Shown in pieces: positions 7,775-16,919 of a stretch of DNA of 64,000 bases. Where the stretch lies: NCBI GenBank assembly GCA_965267535.1, contig OZ254082.1, positions 3,410,001 to 3,474,000 of the forward strand, written 5' to 3'. The position numbers and the translations under genes were made by a program. Source of the DNA: CAXBNB01 sp965267535. Its GTDB lineage: Bacteria; Bacteroidota; Bacteroidia; Cytophagales; Cyclobacteriaceae. Position 1 is the stretch's first letter. Every line of letters starts with the position of its first letter. The notes under the pieces are model-generated. The model was not told the DNA's origin and ran no database searches. It saw only the letters and a program-made list of their open reading frames with translations.

Positions 7775-9259
7775 ATGTATTTATTAGGATACGACATAGG
7801 CAGCTCTTCGATAAAAGCTGCGCTGGTGGACTCCTCCACCGGCAAAACCATAGGAATAGCCCAATACCCCGAAAGTGAGATGGATATCATCTCCCGACAG
7901 CAGGGATGGGCCGAGCAGCAACCCGAACTCTGGTGGGAAAATGTAGGCCATGCCACAAAAAAACTACTCGCAGAGTCCGGCACTAAACCCGGCGACATAC
8001 AAGGCATAGGCATTTCCTACCAGATGCACGGACTGGTACTGGTAGACAAAGACCAGCATGTATTGCGCCCGTCTATTATCTGGTGCGATAGTCGGGCTGT
8101 AGAAGTAGGAAATATGGCTTTTAAAGATCTGGGCGAAGAAAAATGCCTGAGACACCTGCTCAACTCTCCGGGAAACTTTACTGCCTCGAAACTCAAGTGG
8201 GTAAAAGACAATGAGCCCAACCTATACGAGAAAATAGACAAAGCCATGCTGCCCGGCGACTACATAGCCATGAAGATGACTGGCGAAATCAACACGACCA
8301 TTTCCGGGCTTTCTGAGGGCATGTTTTGGGATTTTGAAAACAAAGATGTGGCACGGTTTCTCATGGAAAACTACGGCATATCCGAAAACCTGATACCCGA
8401 GATCGTGCCTACATTTAGCAATCAGGGGACTCTTACGGTAGAAGCCGCAGCATTTTTAGGATTGAAAAGCGGAATACCCATCGGATACCGCGCAGGCGAT
8501 CAGCCCAACAATGCCATGTCGCTCAATGTGCTCAACCCCGGCGAAGTTGCCGCTACCGGTGGCACATCCGGTGTAGTATATGGCGTGGTAGACCAGCCGG
8601 TTATCGATCCGCAAACGCGGGTCAACTCCTTTGCCCATGTAAACTACACCAAAGAAGAATCCCGCATCGGTGTATTGCTGTGTGTAAACGGAGCAGGTAT
8701 ACAATACAGCTGGATCAGGCAGATGCTGGCCTCTGACAATCTCAGCTACACTGACATGGAGCGCATGGTCTCTTCTGTAGCAGTAAACTCCGACGGGCTT
8801 AGGATTATTCCTTTTGGCAATGGTGCCGAACGTATGCTGCAAAATAAGGATGTGGGCGGCCATATGGTCAACATCCAATTTAACAGACACAGCAAGGCAC
8901 ACTTTTACCGGGCTGCTCTGGAGGGCATTGCCTACTCATTTATCTATGGAGTAGAAGTGATGCAAGGCATGGGACTAAACACAAACGTAATGCGCGTAGG
9001 AAATGACAACCTCTTCCAGTCAAAAGCTTTTTCTACCACTATAGCCAGTATACTCGATTGCGAAATAGAAATGATCGAAACTACCGGTGCTGTGGGTGCT
9101 GCCAAAGCGGCCGGACTAGCCACGGGTATATACGCTTCTGCCACAGAGGCCTTTACCGATGTAAAAGTGATCGAAACCTATCATGCAGAAGGGCAAAAAG
9201 AAACCTATCGCAATGGGTACGAAACATGGAAAAATGACTTAAAAAGAATTTTAGCATAA
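7775..9259 (+). CDS. xylB: Xylulokinase
   Basis: FGGY-family kinase, 494 aa, that phosphorylates D-xylulose to xylulose 5-phosphate in the cytoplasm. GYDIGSSSIKAAL carries the first conserved Asp (Asp7). Further on are YQMHGLVLVDKDQHVLRPS, IIWCDSRAV, SPGNFTASKLKWVKDNEP, and the catalytic GD at 241-242. Length is normal for xylulokinase. It is a close paralogue of the kinase part of the preceding fusion protein, apparently a tandem duplication in which only the upstream copy has the DNA-binding tail. Xylose isomerase starts 16 bp downstream, so the two are co-transcribed. The 233-bp spacer before it may contain its own promoter. Confidence 0.96.
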   Translation: MYLLGYDIGSSSIKAALVDSSTGKTIGIAQYPESEMDIISRQQGWAEQQPELWWENVGHATKKLLAESGTKPGDIQGIGISYQMHGLVLVDKDQHVLRPSIIWCDSRAVEVGNMAFKDLGEEKCLRHLLNSPGNFTASKLKWVKDNEPNLYEKIDKAMLPGDYIAMKMTGEINTTISGLSEGMFWDFENKDVARFLMENYGISENLIPEIVPTFSNQGTLTVEAAAFLGLKSGIPIGYRAGDQPNNAMSLNVLNPGEVAATGGTSGVVYGVVDQPVIDPQTRVNSFAHVNYTKEESRIGVLLCVNGAGIQYSWIRQMLASDNLSYTDMERMVSSVAVNSDGLRIIPFGNGAERMLQNKDVGGHMVNIQFNRHSKAHFYRAALEGIAYSFIYGVEVMQGMGLNTNVMRVGNDNLFQSKAFSTTIASILDCEIEMIETTGAVGAAKAAGLATGIYASATEAFTDVKVIETYHAEGQKETYRNGYETWKNDLKRILA

Positions 9260-9275
9260 AAAAACCACAATAAAT

Positions 9276-10613
9276 ATGACAAAATCAGGAATTGTAACCG
9301 GAGATAAAGAGTTTTTCGAAGGAATCGGGAAAATCCAATATGAAGGCAGAGGATCTGACAATCCACTGGCGTTTAAATTTTACGATGAAAATAAAGTAGT
9401 AGGAGGCAAAACAATGAAAGAACACTTTCGCTTTGCTACTGCCTACTGGCACACCTTCTGCGGCACAGGGGCAGACCCTTTTGGCCCGGGCACAAAGGAG
9501 TTTCCCTGGGATGCCAGCAACGACGTATTGGGTGCAGCCAAAGACAAAATGGATGCTGCCTTTGAGTTTATCACCAAAATAGGCATGCCATACTACTGCT
9601 TTCATGATTTTGACCTTATTCAGGAAGGTGCCAATCTGAAAGAATCGTCGGAGCGACTGGAAAAAATCACAGACTATGCTCTGGAAAAACAAAAAGCCTC
9701 AGGCGTGAAACTTCTGTGGGGTACTGCCAACGCATTTTCCAACCCACGCTATATGAATGGAGCAGCTACCAACCCTGATTTCGACATAGTAGCATACGCT
9801 GGTGCCCAGGTCAAAAATGCACTGGACGCTACCATAAAGCTAGGTGGCGAAAATTATGTATTTTGGGGTGGTCGTGAAGGCTACATGTCGCTGCTCAACA
9901 CCAACATGAAGAAAGAACTGGATCACCTGGCTACTTTCCTTCACATGGCCAAAGACTATGCACGTGCGCAAGGCTTCAAAGGAAACTTCTTCATAGAGCC
10001 TAAACCTATGGAGCCCACCAAACATCAATATGATTTTGATGCGGCTACCGTAATCGGCTTTTTGAGAGAATACGACCTGATCGAAGATTTTAAACTCAAC
10101 ATAGAAGTAAACCACGCTACACTGGCTCAGCACACTTTTGCCCATGAGCTACAAGTGTCGGCCAATGCAGGACTGCTAGGCAGCATTGATGCCAATCGCG
10201 GCGATTACCAAAACGGATGGGATACCGATCAGTTTCCGGTAGATATATACGAGCTCACTGAGGCCATGCTGGTCATACTGGAAAGCGGTGGACTACAAGG
10301 GGGCGGCATCAACTTCGATGCAAAAACCAGAAGAAACTCAACAGACCTGGCTGACATTTTCTATGCACACATTGGCGGTATGGACATTTTTGCAAGAGCT
10401 CTGCTAACGGCACATGATATACTGGAAAACTCCAACTACACCAACCTGAGGAAAGCGAGATACAGCTCGTTTAATACGCTACAGGGCAAGGAGTTTGAGT
10501 CCGGGAAGATGGATCTGGCAACACTGGCTGAAATTGCCCATAAAAATGGTGAACCAAAGCTAAGAAGCGGCCAGCAGGAACTCTTCGAAAACCTGATCAA
10601 CAATCACATTTAA
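9276..10613 (+). CDS. xylA: Xylose isomerase
   Basis: Converts D-xylose to D-xylulose; 445 aa, the length of class II xylose isomerases. The catalytic His lies in YYCFHDFDL (His110, Asp113). Metal and proton-transfer residues are seen in FFIEPKPMEPTKHQYDFD (Glu241, Lys243), LNIEVNHATLAQHTFAHE (Glu277, His280) and LLGSIDANRGDYQNGWDTD (Asp305 and following Asp residues). It sits between xylB and the sugar transporter in a tight operon (16-bp and 12-bp spacers), giving a complete uptake-to-xylulose-5-phosphate route. Confidence 0.98.
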   Translation: MTKSGIVTGDKEFFEGIGKIQYEGRGSDNPLAFKFYDENKVVGGKTMKEHFRFATAYWHTFCGTGADPFGPGTKEFPWDASNDVLGAAKDKMDAAFEFITKIGMPYYCFHDFDLIQEGANLKESSERLEKITDYALEKQKASGVKLLWGTANAFSNPRYMNGAATNPDFDIVAYAGAQVKNALDATIKLGGENYVFWGGREGYMSLLNTNMKKELDHLATFLHMAKDYARAQGFKGNFFIEPKPMEPTKHQYDFDAATVIGFLREYDLIEDFKLNIEVNHATLAQHTFAHELQVSANAGLLGSIDANRGDYQNGWDTDQFPVDIYELTEAMLVILESGGLQGGGINFDAKTRRNSTDLADIFYAHIGGMDIFARALLTAHDILENSNYTNLRKARYSSFNTLQGKEFESGKMDLATLAEIAHKNGEPKLRSGQQELFENLINNHI

Positions 10614-10625
10614 TTTGCCATTATT

Positions 10626-12047
10626 ATGCCTACCCAAGAGAATCGCTATATTATTTCGATAACACTGGTGGCCACCTTGGGTGGGCTGCTTTTTGGATAC
10701 GACACAGCCGTAATATCCGGCACAGTCAGCTCCCTTCATTCTTTTTTTATTCTGCCTCAGGGGCTCGAAGAACTCAGCGCCAATTCTCTACACGGATTTG
10801 TAGTGTCCAGCGCTCTTATCGGCTGCATTATCGGAGGTGCCAGCGGCGGGTTACTGGCACTAAAGCTGGGTAGAAAAAAGAGCCTGATTACTGCTGCCTG
10901 TCTGTTTTTGATATCGGCCATCGGGTCTGCTATGCCGGAAATCGGCTTTGCGCCCATCGGACAAGGCAGCCACATTCACCTTACTCAGTTTGTCATTTAT
11001 CGAATTGTCGGTGGTATAGGTGTAGGACTAGCCTCCATGCTCTCTCCCATGTATATAGCTGAAATAGCCCCCGCTGACAAACGTGGCGGACTGGTATCGT
11101 GGAATCAGTTTGCTATTATATTCGGAATGCTGATCGTATACTTTGTCAACTACGCCATAGCCGGCATGGGCAATGACACATGGCTCAATCAGGTAGGCTG
11201 GCGCTGGATGTTTGCCTCTGAAATTTTACCGGCCACCCTCTTTCTGGTTTTATTGCTATTTATACCCGAAAGTCCCCGTTGGCTGGTCATCAAAAATGCC
11301 CCAGAAAAAGCACTGGACGTATTGAGCCGATTCAATGCTCCTGCTCGCGCGCAAAGCATTGTGAATGAGATCAAAGCCTCCATACAACAAGCGCCCAGCG
11401 GACAGGTATTGTCCTACGGCTGGTTGGTGATCGTTGTAGGCCTCTTGCTTTCTGTATTTCAGCAATTTGTAGGTATAAATGTAGTGCTCTACTACGCTCC
11501 TGAAATTTTTAAAAGCATGGGATCCGGCACTTCAGCTGCTCTATTGCAAACAATCATCGTAGGGGCGATCAACCTGATATTTACCGTAATAGCCATCGTT
11601 TCGGTCGACCGTTTTGGCAGAAAACCTCTCCAGCTAATCGGTGCTATAGGCATGGCTCTTAGTATGTTTGCCCTAGGCACTACCTTCTTTTTAGACCAAA
11701 TGGGCGTAGGGTCACTAATCGCCATGCTGGTGTATGTAGCGTCTTTTGCACTTTCATGGGGACCCGTTACATGGGTATTGCTTTCCGAAATTTTCCCCAA
11801 CAGCATCCGTGGCAAAGCTATGGCACTGGCAGTAGCTGCACAGTGGGTATCAAACTACCTGGTGTCCTGGACTTTCCCCATGATGAACAATTCCAGCTGG
11901 CTTACAGAAAAATTCAACCACGGCTTTGCATACTGGGTATATGGCGCTATGGGTGTAGCTGCTGCTGTTTTTATTCATAAACTCGTACCGGAAACCAAAG
12001 GAAAAACACTAGAACAAATGGAGAACCTGTGGAAGTCTGACAAATAA
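10626..12047 (+). CDS. Sugar:proton symporter, MFS family (probable xylose transporter)
   Basis: A 473-aa major facilitator protein of the sugar porter family with about 12 membrane segments. Signatures are GGLLFGYDTAVISG in helix 1, LGRKKSL in the loop after helix 2, PESPRWLV before the central loop, VDRFGRKPLQLIG after helix 8, and PETKGKTLEQME at the C-terminal end. The N-terminus and operon position after xylA are typical of XylE/XylT D-xylose:H+ symporters of Bacteroidota. Substrate is inferred from context. No clear terminator was seen right after the stop codon; the next gene has its own promoter. Confidence 0.92.
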   Translation: MPTQENRYIISITLVATLGGLLFGYDTAVISGTVSSLHSFFILPQGLEELSANSLHGFVVSSALIGCIIGGASGGLLALKLGRKKSLITAACLFLISAIGSAMPEIGFAPIGQGSHIHLTQFVIYRIVGGIGVGLASMLSPMYIAEIAPADKRGGLVSWNQFAIIFGMLIVYFVNYAIAGMGNDTWLNQVGWRWMFASEILPATLFLVLLLFIPESPRWLVIKNAPEKALDVLSRFNAPARAQSIVNEIKASIQQAPSGQVLSYGWLVIVVGLLLSVFQQFVGINVVLYYAPEIFKSMGSGTSAALLQTIIVGAINLIFTVIAIVSVDRFGRKPLQLIGAIGMALSMFALGTTFFLDQMGVGSLIAMLVYVASFALSWGPVTWVLLSEIFPNSIRGKAMALAVAAQWVSNYLVSWTFPMMNNSSWLTEKFNHGFAYWVYGAMGVAAAVFIHKLVPETKGKTLEQMENLWKSDK

Positions 12048-12094
12048 CCTGACTGAAACTCTTTAAAAACACCACCTCTCCCATCCTTGCTATA

Positions 12095-12125
12095 TTGCTG
12101 GTTCACAAATGGTTTTGTATCTTTA
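12095..12125 (+). promoter_or_regulatory. Promoter of the amidohydrolase gene
   Basis: TTG (12095-12097), 20 bp, then TATCTTTA (12118-12125), one base off the Bacteroidota -7 consensus TAnnTTTG with the expected -33 spacing. The start codon follows 26 bp downstream. Confidence 0.55.
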
Positions 12126-12151
12126 GAGGAAAATAGCCTAATGCTAAAACC

Positions 12152-13531
12152 ATGAAAAACCTCCTCCCCCTGCTGTGCATAGCACTACTGGCATACTGCA
12201 CACCACAAAAAACAGACAAGCTCTGGAGTGAACAAGCCATAACTATATCTGATGTAAGCATCGTAGATGTGACTGATGGCTCTATAAAGCAAAACCAACA
12301 CCTGCTCATCGACTCAGGCAGGATAGTACGTATAGGCAATGCTCCCTTTGAAGTTGCTGTACCCGAAAACAAAATAGACGGCTCTGGAAAATACCTGCTG
12401 CCGGGTCTGGCCGAAATGCACGCACACATTCCTCCGCAAGGAGCCGGTCAGCAACACATCGAAAACATGCTCTTCCTCTACCTCTCTAACGGGGTAACAA
12501 CCATACGAGGAATGCTTGGCCACCCCTACCATCTGGAACTAAAAAAGCAAGCTGCCAGCAACCAACTGCTTAGTCCAAGGATATATACATCCAGTCCATC
12601 GCTAAATGGCAACTCTGTTAAAACCAAAGAAGAGGCTCGCCAAAAAATAACACAATACCAAAAAGACGGGTACGACTTTCTGAAAATACATCCGGGAATA
12701 AAACGTGACGTTTTTGAAGAAGTAGTAAATACTGCTAATGAAACAGGCATACGTTTTGCCGGCCATGTGCCGGTAGATGTGGGCATACACATGGCCCTCA
12801 GGAGCAAGTATACTTCTATCGATCATGTAGACGGGTATTTGGAAGGTCTCGTTCCGGATCAGGCGGATGTAAGCCCCTCTTCCAACGGTTTTTTCGGCTA
12901 TAACTTTACTCCTCTGGCAGACACCAGCCGTATAGACGAGCTGCTGCAACTCACCTCTGCAAACAACGTATGGGTAGTGCCTACACAAAGCCTGTTTGAG
13001 CGGTGGTTTTCGCCCACTCCGGCAGAAGAATATGCTCAAAATCCCGAGATGAAGTACATGCCCGCTTCGACCATAGAGCAATGGATAAAAAGCAAAAACA
13101 ACCTTACCCAAAACGAAAATTACAATGCCGAGCAATGGGCTGAATTTATTGCCCTCCGTAGAGAGCTGATCTATCGCCTACAACACAACAGTCCCGGGTT
13201 ACTGCTCGGGTCGGATGCTCCGCAGGTATTTAATGTACCGGGTTTTTCCATCCACCACGAGCTTCAGTGTATGCTCGAAGCAGGGCTTACACCACTGGAG
13301 GCTCTACAGTCCGGCACAATTCATCCGGCTCGTTTTTTTGGTCAGGAAGGAGAATACGGCATTATCGCTACCAACGCAAGTGCCGACCTGATACTACTGG
13401 ATAACAATCCGCTGGACGATCTCGAAAATCTGAAAAACCCCGCCGGCGTGATGGTAAGAGGAGTATGGCTCAGCAAAAAAAGCATAACAGACAAACTCGC
13501 AGCGATTGCCCGCCATTCAGCTGAAAATTAG
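12152..13531 (+). CDS. Exported amidohydrolase-family metal-dependent hydrolase
   Basis: A 459-aa TIM-barrel amidohydrolase of the imidazolonepropionase/prolidase-like group. A hydrophobic N-terminus ends LLAYC; Tyr before the Cys is poor for a lipobox, so it may be a lipoprotein or a cleaved secreted protein. Metal-binding signs: HAH in LPGLAEMHAHIPP (first strand), Lys in FLKIHPG (possible carbamylated Lys), His in RFAGHVPVD and SIDHVDGY, and Asp in GLLLGSDAPQV. The C-terminal part (SADLILLDNNPLDDL) is the usual closing beta-sandwich. Substrate unknown; family members cleave peptides or cyclic amides. Own promoter upstream; convergent with the next gene. Confidence 0.85.
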   Translation: MKNLLPLLCIALLAYCTPQKTDKLWSEQAITISDVSIVDVTDGSIKQNQHLLIDSGRIVRIGNAPFEVAVPENKIDGSGKYLLPGLAEMHAHIPPQGAGQQHIENMLFLYLSNGVTTIRGMLGHPYHLELKKQAASNQLLSPRIYTSSPSLNGNSVKTKEEARQKITQYQKDGYDFLKIHPGIKRDVFEEVVNTANETGIRFAGHVPVDVGIHMALRSKYTSIDHVDGYLEGLVPDQADVSPSSNGFFGYNFTPLADTSRIDELLQLTSANNVWVVPTQSLFERWFSPTPAEEYAQNPEMKYMPASTIEQWIKSKNNLTQNENYNAEQWAEFIALRRELIYRLQHNSPGLLLGSDAPQVFNVPGFSIHHELQCMLEAGLTPLEALQSGTIHPARFFGQEGEYGIIATNASADLILLDNNPLDDLENLKNPAGVMVRGVWLSKKSITDKLAAIARHSAEN

Positions 13532-13757
13532 TTCAGATCTAAAAAACTTGTATCAGCTGATGTAACCTACTGCTATTGCTGAAGTGTGTCTTACCTGAAA
13601 AGTTGGCTTCTGAAGTAAAAAAGTATACTTTTCAGTAAAGGCAATTGCTTTAAATGTTGGTCTCGGGCATGTTATTTTTTATGTTGGGAAAAGGGCGAAA
13701 CACTCGCCACACCTACCCTACCGCATGACTAACATACCCGAGACTTTTCTGCAGCAC
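13532..13757. other. Convergent intergenic spacer
   Basis: A 226-bp spacer between convergent genes; it holds the palindromic element at 13660-13744 and no convincing coding sequence. Confidence 0.6.
13660..13744. repeat. Dispersed imperfect palindrome, copy A
   Basis: Arms GTCTCGGGCATGTTA (13660-13674) and TAACATACCCGAGAC (13730-13744) are complementary except at one position, with a 55-nt centre. The left part (TCTCGGGCATGTTA, then TGTTGGGAAAAGG) and the right part (CCTACCC, CTAACATACCCGAGAC) align with the element at 36726-36817, so the two are diverged copies of one repeat. Both are in spacers between convergent genes. It could be a small non-autonomous mobile element or a bidirectional terminator. 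Confidence 0.6.
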
Positions 13758-15032
13758 CTAGTTTTCTAAGCGCTGCACAGTAGCATTGTCCTGTACCGAT
13801 ATTACTACAGGAAAAGCTAGGTTTATATCTCCTTTAACAGATAAGCTCTGGTAAATATTAAGCAATGTGCGCTCTACTTTACCCTCATAGATTACGTCAC
13901 CCTGATACTTAATGGTCAGAGGTTTATCCAGATCGAGCATATCGTCATTGAGCAAAAGCTGAAGTGTACTGCTATAGTTTTCTTCAATGTCTATTTCATT
14001 TTTGTCCGCATCGTAGGTGGCTACAACCAAGCCTCCTGTTTCGGTCATTCCTTCTGGTACTTTGAGCCAATAAAAACTTGTATGATGACGGTCGTCCTGC
14101 TTCCACACTACTTTCTGTGGCACGGCATTTCGGGTGTAGTTCTGCATCCATTCCAGCGCTACACCGTCCTGCAATTTCATCCAGTGGCCCAGCCCTTCGT
14201 GCAATTGCACCTGATGAATATACCCCTGTGGATCACCGGCCTGCAACTCATCGAGTTCCTTGCCCCACTGCTCGGCTTTGGCATTTCTGTCGTAGGCACC
14301 ATCCAGCGCTCCCATGTGTATGGCAAACGGAGTATTTCTGAGACTCAAAGGTGATGCGTCGTTGGGGTGCCCGGCCATCATAGAGGCTGCCGCCCACCGG
14401 TCTGCCATACGAGGCGCCAGCTGATACAGTCCATCGCCCCCGGCAGAGTAGCCCAGCAAGTAGACTTTATTGGGGTTTACATTTTCTTTATCTACCGCCA
14501 ACTGGATGATAATGTTTAAAAACTCATCGATATGGCTTTGGTGCCACAAGTTCCAGGTGTTGGTAGGTGCTCTCAGTGCCATATACACACCTTCCAGGTC
14601 TTTCATGTACTTATCGTAAAGGTGCTTTTGGTTTTCGTACTGCTGATCGTTTGCCTCCGGAGTAGTACCTCCGCCTCCATGCAACGAAATAAACAAGCTT
14701 CGTCCATCGGCCGGCTCATCGCCAAAAATCTGATAATAAAAGGGCATTTGATATGTATCGAAACGCAGCAAACGACTCTCCCACTGATCACCATAGGTAC
14801 TGAGCATTTTTCCCTGCTTGTCTTTAAAAAGCAAGGTTGCTACCCGTTTTGCTTCGTCTTTGGAAAGCGACTGCTTAGAAAAATCCAGTGTTTCCAGAGG
14901 TTCTCTTTTATCCTCCGGCCTGGCCAGCCATTCTTCCAGCGAATTACTCACTGCATACTCACTTTTTTCTTTGTCGCCACAGCCCATTACCAAACAGGCA
15001 GCCATCAACAATACACTAATTCTGTACTTCAT
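13758..15032 (-). CDS. Esterase-like alpha/beta hydrolase lipoprotein
   Basis: A 424-aa lipoprotein starting MKYRISVLLMAACLVMGC, with a lipobox at Cys18. The alpha/beta-hydrolase fold is shown by the oxyanion region LFISLHGGGGTTPEAND and the nucleophile elbow LLGYSAGGDGLYQLA (GxSxG, here GYSAG). A possible acid Asp is in IHMGALDGAYDRN and a possible catalytic His in LHEGLGHWMKL. The last 130 residues form a separate beta-rich domain. Closest by pattern are PHB-depolymerase/feruloyl-esterase-like enzymes; substrate unknown. A longer in-frame start at 15095 would disrupt the lipoprotein signal, so the ATG at 15032 is used. A TATATTTG promoter lies 61 bp upstream. Confidence 0.8.
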   Translation of the reverse strand: MKYRISVLLMAACLVMGCGDKEKSEYAVSNSLEEWLARPEDKREPLETLDFSKQSLSKDEAKRVATLLFKDKQGKMLSTYGDQWESRLLRFDTYQMPFYYQIFGDEPADGRSLFISLHGGGGTTPEANDQQYENQKHLYDKYMKDLEGVYMALRAPTNTWNLWHQSHIDEFLNIIIQLAVDKENVNPNKVYLLGYSAGGDGLYQLAPRMADRWAAASMMAGHPNDASPLSLRNTPFAIHMGALDGAYDRNAKAEQWGKELDELQAGDPQGYIHQVQLHEGLGHWMKLQDGVALEWMQNYTRNAVPQKVVWKQDDRHHTSFYWLKVPEGMTETGGLVVATYDADKNEIDIEENYSSTLQLLLNDDMLDLDKPLTIKYQGDVIYEGKVERTLLNIYQSLSVKGDINLAFPVVISVQDNATVQRLEN

Positions 15033-15092
15033 TTTTCTATTTTCTTTTATACAAATTCGGTTACGGTCACAATCCTTACAGTCGGACTTTTT

Positions 15093-15121
15093 CAAATATA
15101 TTGTATTATAAATCTATCAAA
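15093..15121 (-). promoter_or_regulatory. Promoter of the esterase gene
   Basis: On the minus strand TTTG (15121-15118), 17 bp, then TATATTTG (15100-15093), an exact -7 consensus match with slightly short spacing. It lies between the stop of the GH20 gene and the esterase start, so the esterase can be expressed separately. Confidence 0.5.
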
Positions 15122-15135
15122 AAAGTGACTTGCCT

Positions 15136-16725
15136 TTATTGCTCTGACAATTCCACAGGCGGTCGAAACATTACCCCTTTGTCTAGCAATCGCATCAAAT
15201 GTTTGTCGAGTTTGGATGAGAAATGTGCCCATGATCGTTTTTCTTCCATAGACCAGGCTGCTTCTGCAAAAGCAAAAGCCCGGGGGTACGTCATGTAAAA
15301 TGCCCGATCTATGTTGGGTACATATTCACCCCAGACACACGCTTCCACGCCTTTTATAAAATGGCTTTCGGCGGCAGGCAATCCTCTTACCGGATCAAAT
15401 TCATATACCTTTTGTAATGACAATACGGGCATCCAACCCACATTTGGCAAATCTCCGCTCCACTGCGGATAATCAAAATATGCATTTCGCCCATACGAGT
15501 TTATCATCTGCAATCCCCTGGATTTTATTTCCGCCATTTTCACATCGGGTTCCTCATTTCTCCACAGGATAACGGTACTGTTTTCCGGATAGCTCTCTAC
15601 TTCACTCTCGTACCATAGCAAGGGCTCTTTCTTGTGCCTGACCAAAGACTGATTTACTCTTTCAAAAAAGTGAGCCATCAATTCTTCTTCGTTCTTCAGG
15701 CCATGTTTGCCAATGGCTGCCTGACAATGAGGGCATTCTTTCCACCTATCCAAGGGCGCTTCATCACCTCCCAAGTGCAGCCTGGGATTTGGAAATATTT
15801 CCGCCACTTCGGCAATCACATCGTCATAAAATTGATATACTTTTTCCTTACCGGCACACAGTAGCTCTTTCGATACGCCCGGCACAGTGCTCACCTCAAA
15901 CGTACGGGGAAAGCAAGCATAATCCGGATATGCTGCCAGTATAGACATACCATGCCCCGGCATATCTATCTCCGGTATTATTTCAACATGCCTACTTTGG
16001 GCATAAGCCACCAGCTCTTTGAGCTCCAGCCGGGTATAGTACCCTCCATGAGGTGTACCGTTTCCGTTGGTTTCTTTTCTTTTTGATCCTACCTCTGTGA
16101 GCAGTGGGTACTTTTTTATCTCAATTCTCCATCCATGATCGTCGGTGAGGTGCAGATGCAGGTAATTGAACTTGTAAAAAGAAAGCATGTCTATATACTT
16201 TTTGATCCCTTCTACAGGCAAAAAGTGTCGCGCCGGGTCGAGCATCAATGCTCTGTACTCGAAACGGGGGCTATCTTGTATAGAAACAAGTGGAAGTGCC
16301 GTTGCAGCTTTTTCTACCGGCGACACGGAAAACAACTGATCCAGTGTCTGTATACCATAAAACACACCTGCTCTGGAAGAAGCACTGAGCGCTATCCCTT
16401 TTTTGTCTATGATGAGATTGTATCCCTCAGCGCTTGCTATGGATGTGTCGCGAAAGATATACACATTCGATTTGCCCGGTTGCTCTCCTTGCTTTACTGG
16501 CAGGTCTATACCCGTATGCCGGTCAATTACCTCACGGAGCATAGCAGCTTCTTCCCCGGCTTCTTCAAAATCAGGGTGCACCACGATAGTGCTTTCTTTG
16601 TCTATAGTAAACTGCCCCTTGCTCACCTCCAGATGAGCAGGCTCAGGTATTATTTTGAGGTTAATTTGCTGTGAAAGTCCGACTAGTGAAAGTAAACACA
16701 ATACCGTCAGCGGCGCAATTTTCAT
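15136..16725 (-). CDS. Beta-N-acetylhexosaminidase, GH20
   Basis: Secreted glycoside hydrolase family 20 enzyme, 529 aa from MKIAPLTVLCLLSLVGLSQQ, releasing terminal GlcNAc or GalNAc from glycans. An N-terminal GH20b domain (about 20-145) precedes the TIM barrel. Markers are FEYRALMLDPARHFLP, LHLHLTDDHGWRIEIKKYP, and the catalytic Asp-Glu pair in LHLGGDEAPLDRW (Asp321-Glu322 in this numbering), which works by substrate-assisted catalysis. ATGs at 16815 and 16737 are also in frame; the start at 16725 gives the cleanest signal peptide. No other GlcNAc genes are adjacent. Confidence 0.93.
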   Translation of the reverse strand: MKIAPLTVLCLLSLVGLSQQINLKIIPEPAHLEVSKGQFTIDKESTIVVHPDFEEAGEEAAMLREVIDRHTGIDLPVKQGEQPGKSNVYIFRDTSIASAEGYNLIIDKKGIALSASSRAGVFYGIQTLDQLFSVSPVEKAATALPLVSIQDSPRFEYRALMLDPARHFLPVEGIKKYIDMLSFYKFNYLHLHLTDDHGWRIEIKKYPLLTEVGSKRKETNGNGTPHGGYYTRLELKELVAYAQSRHVEIIPEIDMPGHGMSILAAYPDYACFPRTFEVSTVPGVSKELLCAGKEKVYQFYDDVIAEVAEIFPNPRLHLGGDEAPLDRWKECPHCQAAIGKHGLKNEEELMAHFFERVNQSLVRHKKEPLLWYESEVESYPENSTVILWRNEEPDVKMAEIKSRGLQMINSYGRNAYFDYPQWSGDLPNVGWMPVLSLQKVYEFDPVRGLPAAESHFIKGVEACVWGEYVPNIDRAFYMTYPRAFAFAEAAWSMEEKRSWAHFSSKLDKHLMRLLDKGVMFRPPVELSEQ

Positions 16726-16919
16726 CCAGGTGATCATATACGTTGTTTTCAGTTTTAAAAAGTTTGCCCGCCAAAAGTAGCATGTGGGTTCGACAATCAC
16801 AGGTTTGCTCTTCATTTGTGATCATAAAAACCACACGTCTTTTTTACTCACCTAAAATATTTCCGATTCTATTTCCAACCCTTTTCCTTCTGCTGTGTGT
16901 CAGAACCTCCAACAATTGA

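Noticed and set aside
14078..15128. Plus-strand frames up to 198 codons opposite the esterase gene
   Set aside because: The minus-strand protein has a lipobox and hydrolase motifs; the opposite frames have none.
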